From positions 62,001 through 126,000 of the forward strand of contig NZ_JBHSGP010000004.1 in NCBI RefSeq assembly GCF_042654525.1: a DNA stretch of 64,000 nt, in the 5' to 3' direction. How positions within the stretch are numbered: position 1 is the stretch's first letter; each line of letters starts with the position of its first letter. Positions 58,092 through 64,000 of the stretch are shown piece after piece. Both the position numbers and the translations under genes were made by a program. The notes under the pieces are model-generated. The model made no database searches and was not told the origin of the DNA. It saw only the letters and a list, made by a program, of their open reading frames with translations. Source of the DNA: Geojedonia litorea. Its GTDB lineage: Bacteria > Bacteroidota > Bacteroidia > Flavobacteriales > Flavobacteriaceae.

Positions 58092-58244
58092 TCAATCTAA
58101 TGATTGTTTTGTAACATATGCACGCCACGCAATAATCGCTAATTGCAATTTACTGGCCTTACTTAAGTCTAACTGTCTTTTCGTAAAACTAGGTAATAAA
58201 GCTTTGTTTAATTTGGCTATTAATTTGAATACATTAGTTTTCAT
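58092..58244 (-). CDS. Small basic protein (50 residues) of a short flavobacterial family
   Basis: The minus strand from 58244 to 58092 encodes a complete 50-residue protein. It reads KLIAKLNKALLPSFTK, then DLSKASKLQLAIIAWRAYVTK, then a short end. The pattern K-x-x-K-x-N-K-x-L-L-P-S followed by KxQLAIIxW matches, from memory, very short flavobacterial proteins that some databases label SsrA-binding protein, although this is far too short to be SmpB. A consensus minus-strand -7 box lies at 58266-58273, and a terminator precedes it. A 70-codon plus-strand frame over the same bases is a shadow. Confidence 0.68.
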   Translation of the reverse strand: MKTNVFKLIAKLNKALLPSFTKRQLDLSKASKLQLAIIAWRAYVTKQSLD

Positions 58245-58265
58245 TAGTGGGGGAAGTTATTTAAC

Positions 58266-58273
58266 CAAAGTTA
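58266..58273 (-). promoter_or_regulatory. -7 promoter box of the 50-residue gene (TAacTTTG on minus strand)
   Basis: The plus strand reads CAAAGTTA, 21 nt before the start codon at 58244. Confidence 0.6.
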
Positions 58274-58306
58274 AAAAAAAGAGGCCAAATAATTAGGCCT
58301 CTTTTT
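58273..58306. terminator. Bidirectional terminator after the M56 peptidase gene
   Basis: GAGGCC (58281-58286) and GGCCTC (58296-58301) pair around a 9-nt loop, with an A-run on the left and a T-run on the right. It ends the minus-strand M56 transcript. Confidence 0.85.
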
Positions 58307-58330
58307 GTAGTATTGAGTTGAACAGTTGAT

Positions 58331-60223
58331 TTATTTTTCTTTAGTGCTAATTAATACCACACCGTTTTTTCCTTTATCTCCATACTTTTCTGTAGCCTTA
58401 TCACCTTTTAAAACTTCAACTCTATCAATGTTGTCTGGATTAAGGTCGTCCATTTCTTTCTTCGTGATTTCTTTTCCGTTTAATATGTATAAGGGTTCTT
58501 TGCCATCGGCATTAGAAAAGATAAACTTATTTTCGCCTTTGCTGTCATATTCGTATACATTTGTCTCATCATCTGTGCTCCATAGTGTTTTTTCTTTTCC
58601 ATCTTTGGTTTTACGAATAACCTTGGTGCCTCCATGGTCTCCATCCGCCTTTTTTATAAAAATATTTTTATCCTTAACTTCTGTAACTTTTCCATCTTCT
58701 GAAATAAAAAGAGATTTACCTTTTCCTTTGCTTTTATGAATTGTTTGGGCATTACCTTCTCCTTCAATAATGATTTCATAGTCATGATCAGCATCATGAT
58801 CATCATGCTCATCTGAGAATACAAAAACATTGCTTCCTTTCCCTTCTTTGTGGACTTTATGCTTCCCATCTTTTGAAATTACTTTATAGGAATTGTCTGC
58901 ATTATGAACTTTGTTGCCTGCGTTGCCTATTGAAATTTTCCCGCTTTTATCGTCAACATTAATTTTAATAGGTCTAATTGGGTCATCACTTTCAGTATGA
59001 TAATTTGCATTAGAGCCTTTAGAATCCACATTTATTTTTATTGCCGTGATCTCATTTTTGCTATTGCGTTTAACACCTTTAATTTTAACGTTCACACCTT
59101 CTTCTTTGAACTGTTTTTTAATGGCATCTAGTTCTGCATCTGAAAGGTCTTTAGTAATCATTGCACCAATATTACTGAATTTGGCAACAGCATTTTTAAG
59201 CTGATCATTAGTGTTGTTATTTGAATTTGTATTAGCATTTTTCTTGCTATTAGCTAAAAGTGTTGATTGGGATACGGCCGCATCATTTTTAGGTTGTTCA
59301 GTGCCTGAAGGTGAAATTAGTTCAAGTGCAGGGCTGGCATATGAAGTCACTTCTTCCATTGGAATAGCTTTTTCAACATATACTTTTTTGGTGTTGGCAT
59401 TCATTAAAAAAATGACCAAAACAGGAAGTGTTAAAGCATACTTCCAAACATTTAATTGATTTGATTTTGATTTGTGTAACATAACGATTCGTTTTTTGAT
59501 TAAAGAATTATAAAAATTATTGGTAAATGCCAATTGGTAATTTGGCACACTAGCTTTTAATAATAAGGTTTGATAGCTTTTTTCGCATTCAGAAATTGTT
59601 TGAGCTTTTTGGTCAGCTATAAATTCTAAATTTTGTTGTAGTTCCTTTTTGTAAAGCCAAATAAAAGGATTAAACCATAGCATTATACAAGTGAGTTGTG
59701 CTATTATAACATCAATAGAATGGAAATGTTTAGCATGAATTTTTTCATGATTTATTACATGTTTGAGTTCTATTGGGTTGAATTGGTTTTTATTGTAAAC
59801 AATACACTTAAAAAATGAAAAAGGAGAAGCCTTGTGAGTTGTTTCAATATATGTAAATCCATTTAGTTTTTGCCGCTTATTTGTTTTAAATAGCATAAAT
59901 AATGATGAAAATTCAATGACTAGCTTTATGCTAAAAAACAGTACTCCAATAATATATACAAGATAAAAGAACTCTAAATAATCAATTGAACTTTGGGATG
60001 AAGATGATGAAAGGGCGCTTGTTTCAGAAATTAAAAAATTCGTTGCAGTTGGTGTATATTCAATGTATATAGGAATAACGATAAAAGGAAATATAATCGA
60101 TAAGATAAGTCCTCCTAATAAAAACCAACGATTTGATTCGAAGAAGGTTTCACGCTCTAATAAAAATTTGTAACAGGCATAAAAAATAATTACTATAGCT
60201 GATGCTTTTAAGAAATATTCCAT
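58331..60223 (-). CDS. BlaR1-type M56 membrane metallopeptidase with a C-terminal TonB-plug-like motif
   Basis: The 630-residue protein has four N-terminal TM-type segments and a zinc-metallopeptidase motif HEKIH (about 157) in VINHEKIHAKHFHS, followed by a further TM (ALTLPVLVIFLMNA, about 255). The C-terminal 350 residues are periplasmic: first Asn/Ser-rich, then strongly Lys/Asp/Gly/His-rich beta repeats. The last 45 residues (EPLYILNGKEI, IDRVEVLKGDKATEKYG, NGVVLISTKEK) copy the plug segment of SusC/TonB receptors, a fusion common in bacteroidetal BlaR1-like proteins. It follows blaI by 2 nt and should cleave or signal to it. Confidence 0.88.
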   Translation of the reverse strand: MEYFLKASAIVIIFYACYKFLLERETFFESNRWFLLGGLILSIIFPFIVIPIYIEYTPTATNFLISETSALSSSSSQSSIDYLEFFYLVYIIGVLFFSIKLVIEFSSLFMLFKTNKRQKLNGFTYIETTHKASPFSFFKCIVYNKNQFNPIELKHVINHEKIHAKHFHSIDVIIAQLTCIMLWFNPFIWLYKKELQQNLEFIADQKAQTISECEKSYQTLLLKASVPNYQLAFTNNFYNSLIKKRIVMLHKSKSNQLNVWKYALTLPVLVIFLMNANTKKVYVEKAIPMEEVTSYASPALELISPSGTEQPKNDAAVSQSTLLANSKKNANTNSNNNTNDQLKNAVAKFSNIGAMITKDLSDAELDAIKKQFKEEGVNVKIKGVKRNSKNEITAIKINVDSKGSNANYHTESDDPIRPIKINVDDKSGKISIGNAGNKVHNADNSYKVISKDGKHKVHKEGKGSNVFVFSDEHDDHDADHDYEIIIEGEGNAQTIHKSKGKGKSLFISEDGKVTEVKDKNIFIKKADGDHGGTKVIRKTKDGKEKTLWSTDDETNVYEYDSKGENKFIFSNADGKEPLYILNGKEITKKEMDDLNPDNIDRVEVLKGDKATEKYGDKGKNGVVLISTKEK

Positions 60224-60225
60224 AG

Positions 60226-60585
60226 TTATTTTTTGTTTTCAATTAGTGCTATAATCTCTTTCAGTTCATCTAAACTGATTTTTTCTTCTTTAGCAAAAAA
60301 GGAGACCACGTTTTTGTATGAGTTATTGAAATAATTTTCAATTGCCGTATTCATATAACGTTCCTTATATGCCTCTTTACTTACAATAGGGTAGTATTGA
60401 TGCGTTTTGCCATAAGCCGTATAACTTACGTAGCCCTTATCTTCTAGATTTCTTATGATCGTCGAAAGCGTATTGTAATGGGGCTTATCGTGTTTAATTT
60501 CTTCCAGAACATCTTTTACAAATGCTTTTTCTAACTTCCAGAGAATGTGCATAATTTCTTCTTCCTTATTTGTCAGCTTTTCCAT
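60226..60585 (-). CDS. BlaI/MecI/CopY-family transcriptional repressor
   Basis: The 119-residue winged-helix repressor starts with EKLTNKEEEIMHILWKLEKAFVKDV and has the recognition helix in YNTLSTIIRNLEDKGYVSY. A YGKTHQYYPIVSKEAYKERYM wing and a C-terminal dimerisation helix follow. The downstream M56 peptidase is its likely inactivator. Two palindromes overlap its own promoter, indicating autorepression. Confidence 0.92.
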   Translation of the reverse strand: MEKLTNKEEEIMHILWKLEKAFVKDVLEEIKHDKPHYNTLSTIIRNLEDKGYVSYTAYGKTHQYYPIVSKEAYKERYMNTAIENYFNNSYKNVVSFFAKEEKISLDELKEIIALIENKK

Positions 60586-60604
60586 AGTTACGAATTAGAT
60601 AGTT

Positions 60605-60612
60605 CAAACCTA
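60605..60612 (-). promoter_or_regulatory. -7 promoter box of the blaI-M56 operon (TAggTTTG on minus strand)
   Basis: The plus strand reads CAAACCTA, 19 nt before the start codon, next to the tandem operators. Confidence 0.7.
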
Positions 60613-60651
60613 TAACTATTTTTATAGTTATACAACTATTTTAATAGTTAT
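60612..60651. promoter_or_regulatory. Two tandem BlaI-type palindromes upstream of blaI
   Basis: The sites are ATAACTA-N6-TAGTTAT (60612-60631) and ACAACTA-N6-TAGTTAT (60632-60651), in exact 20-bp register. They cover the spacer and -33 region of the blaI promoter, as expected for autorepressing BlaI/MecI dimers. Confidence 0.7.
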
Positions 60652-60838
60652 TTAACGAATATTTTAGTTTTTTTAATACTTGTTGTTTGAAGCGCTTGTT
60701 GAAATTAATGACTATTATCTAATATATTATGCTGAAATACAATTGGTTATGTAAATCTTAATAGATTTGAATGTTTCAAGGACTAAATCACTTGGTATTA
60801 CTGTAAGCAAAACCTTATCTTCGCAAAAAATTAATTGC

Positions 60839-61789
60839 ATGAGCATTTTACTGGTATTTTTAGGGTTTGTTTTATTAGTTGTTGGAGGAGAATTTTTAGT
60901 GCGTTCGGCAGTAGCCCTTTCATTTAAATTAAAGCTTTCAAAATTAGTAATTGGTATGACTGTGGTTTCATTCGCGACTTCTGCCCCTGAATTATTGGTG
61001 AGTTTACAGGCTGCTATCAGTGGATCTTCAGACATCGCTTTAGGTAATATTATCGGGTCTAATGTTGCTAATATTGGCTTGGTATTGGGGATAACCGCCA
61101 TCATTTCGCCTTTAGTAGTTGAGCGTGATTTTTTTAGGTTGAATTGGCCAGTGATGATGATTATGTCAGTTCTGCTTTACGTGTTTTTGCATGATGATAA
61201 TCATTTAAGTGCTGAAGAAGGTTTGATTTTTATGACGTTGCTTATATTTTTTCTAATTATTCTAATAAGAGATTCACGAATAAAAACCAAAATAAGTCTT
61301 GAAGGTTTGGATGATTCTCTAGAGCAGACCTCTAATTTTAAAATAACAGTTTGGTTACTTATTGGAGCCTTCGCGCTTTATTTTGGAAGTGAATGGCTGG
61401 TTGATGGCGCTAAACAATTAGCATTAGCTTTTGAGGTTAGTGAATATGCCATTTCAGTAACTGTAATTGCTATTGGTACTAGTGTGCCAGAGTTAGCGGC
61501 TTCGGTTATTGCTGCTTTAAAGAAGGAAAAGGCTATTTCACTTGGTAATTTAATTGGATCAAATATATTTAATTTAGCTTCTGTTTTGGGAATAACCGCT
61601 ATGATAAGCCCAATTACCATCAATCCAAATTCACCCGAGATTTTGTCGACCAATATTTTTTGGATGCTTGGTTTTGCATTTATTGTTCTTCCCTTGGTAT
61701 TAATACCTAAACTGTATCAATTTGGGAGATGGAAAGGGTTTTTATTATTTGGAGCTTATTTAGTTTTTGTGTATTACGCCATTTTGTAA
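60839..61789 (+). CDS. Calcium/sodium antiporter (YrbG/CaCA family)
   Basis: The 316-residue protein has about ten TM segments in two inverted halves. Each half carries the ion-binding alpha-repeat: VSFATSAPELLVSLQAAISG with GNIIGSNVANIGLVLGITA, and IAIGTSVPELAASVIAALK with GNLIGSNIFNLASVLGITA. It exchanges cytosolic Ca2+ for Na+ or H+. ATG 60839 (MSILLVFLGF) is preferred over an upstream frame opening at 60767. A near-consensus -7 box (TATCTTCG, 60816-60823) lies upstream. Confidence 0.92.
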   Translation: MSILLVFLGFVLLVVGGEFLVRSAVALSFKLKLSKLVIGMTVVSFATSAPELLVSLQAAISGSSDIALGNIIGSNVANIGLVLGITAIISPLVVERDFFRLNWPVMMIMSVLLYVFLHDDNHLSAEEGLIFMTLLIFFLIILIRDSRIKTKISLEGLDDSLEQTSNFKITVWLLIGAFALYFGSEWLVDGAKQLALAFEVSEYAISVTVIAIGTSVPELAASVIAALKKEKAISLGNLIGSNIFNLASVLGITAMISPITINPNSPEILSTNIFWMLGFAFIVLPLVLIPKLYQFGRWKGFLLFGAYLVFVYYAIL

Positions 61790-61822
61790 AAAACAAAAGC
61801 CCGCAATTAAAATATTGCAGGC
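61790..61822 (-). terminator. Terminator after the type II glutamine synthetase gene
   Basis: On the minus strand GCCTGCAAT and ATTGCGGGC pair with one mismatch, followed by a T-rich tail. It also lies just after the convergent antiporter gene. Confidence 0.7.
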
Positions 61823-61848
61823 TCTTGCGTGAACAAAACAATAATGTT

Positions 61849-62865
61849 TTAGATTTTGGCTGACTTCACAGTCTTAACTATTCTACCAGCAATTTTATAA
61901 GGATCTCCGTTTGATGCAGGACGACGATCTTCTAACCATCCTTTCCAGCCGCTTTCAACGGTGGCGATTGGAATACGAATAGATGCTCCACGGTCAGAAA
62001 TTCCGTAGCTGAAATCATGTATACTGGCCGTTTCGTGCTTACCAGTTAAACGTTGGTCATTAAATTCTCCATATACAGCTATGTGTTCTGCAACTACAGG
62101 TCTAAAGGCTTCACATATTTTTTCGTAAACTTCTTTAGATCCGGCAGTACGCAAGGTTGTATTAGAGAAGTTAGCATGCATTCCTGATCCATTCCAGTCC
62201 ATATCTTTTCCTAATGGTTTTGGGTGATATTCAATATAATAACCATATGATTCTGTAAGTCTATCTAAAAGATATCTTGCTACCCATAATTCATCTCCAG
62301 CTAATTTAGCGCCTTTTGCAAATAATTGAAATTCCCATTGACCACAAGCAACTTCTTGGTTTATACCTTCAAAATTAATTCCTGCAGCAATACATAAATC
62401 GGCATGTTCTTCAACTAACTCTCTACCATGGGTATTTTTTCCTCCAACAGAGCAGTAGTAAAGCCCTTGAGGTGCTGGATAACCGCCAACAGGGAAACCT
62501 AATGGAAGCTGTGTGCGCGTATCCATAATAAAATATTCTTGTTCAAAACCAAACCAGAAATCATTGTCATCATCATCGATTGTTGCTCTACCGTTAGATT
62601 CGTGTGGAGTACCATCTGCATTTAAAACTTCGGTCATTACTAACCAACCATTTTGTCTAGCTGGATCTGGAAAAAGAGCTACAGGTTTTAACAAACAGTC
62701 TGAAGAACCTCCTTCTGCTTGTCTAGTAGAACTTCCATCGAATGACCACATTGGGCAATCTTCCAATTTACCGCTAAAGTTATTAACGACTTTGGTCTTG
62801 CTTCTCATGTTTTGCGTTGGGAAATATCCATCTAACCAGATATACTCTAATTTAATTTTGCTCAT
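61849..62865 (-). CDS. Glutamine synthetase, type II (eukaryotic-like, short form)
   Basis: The 338-residue enzyme condenses glutamate and ammonia with ATP. It has the beta-grasp N-domain (LEYIWLDGYFPTQNMRSKT, WSFDGSSTRQAEGGSSDC), the metal site GFEQEYFIMD, the GSII segment INQEVACGQWEFQ, the ATP/glutamate loop GSGMHANFSN, and the arginine-rich end IHDFSYGISDRGASIRIP. At 338 residues it is the short GSII form and lacks the adenylylation loop of GSI. It diverges from a type III enzyme 183 nt away. A near-consensus -7 box (AATATTTG, minus, 62892-62899) lies upstream. Confidence 0.93.
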   Translation of the reverse strand: MSKIKLEYIWLDGYFPTQNMRSKTKVVNNFSGKLEDCPMWSFDGSSTRQAEGGSSDCLLKPVALFPDPARQNGWLVMTEVLNADGTPHESNGRATIDDDDNDFWFGFEQEYFIMDTRTQLPLGFPVGGYPAPQGLYYCSVGGKNTHGRELVEEHADLCIAAGINFEGINQEVACGQWEFQLFAKGAKLAGDELWVARYLLDRLTESYGYYIEYHPKPLGKDMDWNGSGMHANFSNTTLRTAGSKEVYEKICEAFRPVVAEHIAVYGEFNDQRLTGKHETASIHDFSYGISDRGASIRIPIATVESGWKGWLEDRRPASNGDPYKIAGRIVKTVKSAKI

Positions 62866-62927
62866 GATTATTTTATTTAAAATTTAATGTGCAAATATTG
62901 TCAATTTTATTTATACGTCAAAAAAAA

Positions 62928-62990
62928 AGGGGTATGTAATCGTAAAATATTATTAACAATTATCAATGCCCTAAAAAATGAGGGGTATGT
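62928..62990. promoter_or_regulatory. Two AGGGGTATGT boxes between the divergent glutamine synthetase genes
   Basis: Identical 10-mers at 62928-62937 and 62981-62990 are 53 bp apart, about five helical turns, each preceded by an A-rich stretch. They are candidate sites for a shared nitrogen regulator. Confidence 0.5.
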
Positions 62991-63012
62991 GTCATAGTAA
63001 TTGAATATTTAG

Positions 63013-63020
63013 TATTTTTG
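63013..63020 (+). promoter_or_regulatory. -7 promoter box of the type III glutamine synthetase (TAttTTTG)
   Basis: This is an exact TAnnTTTG match, 28 nt before the start codon. No clear -33 TTG is seen at the usual distance; the second AGGGGTATGT box lies 22 bp upstream, where an activator could replace it. Confidence 0.7.
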
Positions 63021-63048
63021 ACCGTTCAAAACTATTAAAATAATAATC

Positions 63049-64000
63049 ATGTCTACCCTAAGATTTCATGCTATTAAGGAAACCCTTACAAGAAAACAGG
63101 TCTCAATTACCGAAAATGTGCGTCGTTCGTCAATTTTTGGGTTAAATGTGTTCAATGAAACTGCCATGCGGCAGTATTTAACCAAGGAGGCATTAGAAAG
63201 TATTAATGATGCTATTTTTAAAGGAGATAAAATAAATAGAATAATCGCCGACCACATTTCTACGGGTATGAAAGAATGGGCCATTTCTAAAGGTGCGACA
63301 CATTATACCCATTGGTTTCAGCCTTTAACAGGAGCTACAGCCGAAAAACATGATGCTTTTTTTGAACCTGTAGGTGATGGTCAAGCCATTGAGAAATTTG
63401 GAGGCGGTCAATTAGTGCAACAAGAACCCGATGCCTCAAGTTTTCCGAGTGGTGGAATTAGAAATACCTTTGAGGCGCGTGGTTATACCGCTTGGGATCC
63501 AACGTCTCCAGCATTCGTTTTTGGTACAACTCTTTGTATTCCAACGGTGTTTGTGTCTTATACTGGTGAAGCTTTAGATTATAAAACACCATTATTAAGA
63601 GCGTTACAGGCAGTAGATAGCGCCGCTGTTGCTGTTTGTAAATATTTTGATAAGAACGTTAAAAAGGTAAATGCATCATTAGGTTGGGAGCAAGAGTATT
63701 TTTTAATTGATAGTGCTTTGGCATTATCGAGACCAGATATTGTATTAACTGGAAGAACATTATTAGGTCATTCACCAGCTAAAGGGCAGCAGTTAGACGA
63801 CCATTACTTTGGCACAATTCCTAATAGGGCAATGCAATACATGCGAGATTTAGAAAATGAATGTATGCTGCTCGGAATCCCTGTAAAAACAAGGCATAAT
63901 GAGGTAGCGCCCAATCAATTTGAACTAGCTCCTATTTATGAAGAAGCTAATTTGGCGGTTGATCATAATTCATTGTTGATGGATGTTATGAGCAAAATTG
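63049..64000 (+). CDS. glnN: Glutamine synthetase, type III (3' end outside window)
   Basis: The frame opens at ATG 63049 and stays open to the window edge (317 codons seen of a family length near 730). GSIII is the large bacteroidetal form that makes glutamine. Diagnostic segments are FGLNVFNETAMRQYLTKEA, GATHYTHWFQPLTGATAEKHDAF, SSFPSGGIRNTFEARGYTAWDPTSPAF, LGWEQEYFLID (metal site) and KTRHNEVAPNQFELAPIYEE. The pairing with a divergent GSII gene suggests the two share nitrogen control. Confidence 0.95.
   Translation, partial: MSTLRFHAIKETLTRKQVSITENVRRSSIFGLNVFNETAMRQYLTKEALESINDAIFKGDKINRIIADHISTGMKEWAISKGATHYTHWFQPLTGATAEKHDAFFEPVGDGQAIEKFGGGQLVQQEPDASSFPSGGIRNTFEARGYTAWDPTSPAFVFGTTLCIPTVFVSYTGEALDYKTPLLRALQAVDSAAVAVCKYFDKNVKKVNASLGWEQEYFLIDSALALSRPDIVLTGRTLLGHSPAKGQQLDDHYFGTIPNRAMQYMRDLENECMLLGIPVKTRHNEVAPNQFELAPIYEEANLAVDHNSLLMDVMSKI

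Noticed and set aside
58084..58296. 70-codon plus-strand frame with a -7-like box (58075-58082) before it
   Set aside because: It has no recognisable features, and the opposite strand encodes a better-supported 50-residue protein with its own promoter. The box places the start site after its ATG.
1..64000. CRISPR arrays, insertion sequences, prophage, toxin-antitoxin or restriction systems
   Set aside because: No regularly spaced repeats, transposase motifs, phage genes, or paired small toxin/antitoxin genes were found on either strand.

Overview
The window is a stretch of ordinary flavobacterial chromosome (Bacteroidota, Flavobacteriaceae, probably marine). The signs are AT-rich DNA with little Shine-Dalgarno signal, many exact copies of the Bacteroidota -7 promoter box TAnnTTTG, a fused SecDF, type IX secretion (T9SS) sorting domains of both type A and type B, lipoproteins with an SxxC-type lipobox, and families largely confined to this phylum (DUF4293, DUF3667, DUF6588, DUF2911, BT_3928, DUF1599). 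No phage, transposase, CRISPR array or rRNA is present. Two tRNA genes are present (Glu-UUC, Arg-ACG).

Layout. 1-3000: end of ffh, folD, a secreted esterase-like lipoprotein. 3020-8570 (minus): a colinear, tightly packed run HerA-like ATPase > lipoprotein > YitT membrane protein > cupin > alpha/beta hydrolase > rluF > VOC protein. 8629-12301: RidA-like lipoprotein, queE, DUF2911 (minus), asnB. 12432-15811 (minus): two secreted surface proteins and a membrane-anchored AraC-type regulator. 16190-24291: gyrB, DUF6588 protein, mdh, a small membrane-anchored protein that resembles the SecD P1 head, and secDF. 24460-30618: ATP-grasp protein, GNAT, DUF192 lipoprotein, lgt, yidD, cysS, four-helix-bundle protein, folE. 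30875-37975: a 1455-residue T9SS type B repeat protein, a FadL-type porin and a Tyr/Trp-rich, Arg/Ser-tailed lipoprotein. 38076-45584: proS, tRNA-Glu/rpsT, rho, DUF4293, phosphoesterase, truA, ABC exporter. 45592-53586: cdaA with DUF3667, folP, DUF1599, BT_3928, lone ABC permease, TlpA-like lipoprotein, tpiA, prmA, clpS. 53637-57583: a sulfur locus (Crp/Fnr regulator, two YeeE/YedE half-transporters, TauE/SafE, MBL-rhodanese fusion). 57669-end: tRNA-Arg, two very small genes, a BlaI/BlaR-type pair, a Ca/Na antiporter, and divergent type II and type III glutamine synthetases (the latter cut by the window end).

The most coherent accessory-like unit is the sulfur locus. A Crp/Fnr regulator with a three-cysteine cluster sits upstream of thiosulfate/sulfite-type transporters and a CstB-like persulfide enzyme, and inverted repeats overlap or abut two of its promoters. 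Other items that deserve a second look are the stand-alone SecD-P1-like protein before secDF, tandem palindromes at the blaI promoter, repeated AGGGGTATGT boxes between the two glutamine synthetases, a terminator-like hairpin in the gyrB leader, mutually exclusive hairpins in the rho leader, a duplicated 3' end of yidD, and a 50-codon gene at 58092-58244 on the minus strand that is easily hidden by a longer spurious plus-strand reading frame. I found no clearly novel defence or mobile system.
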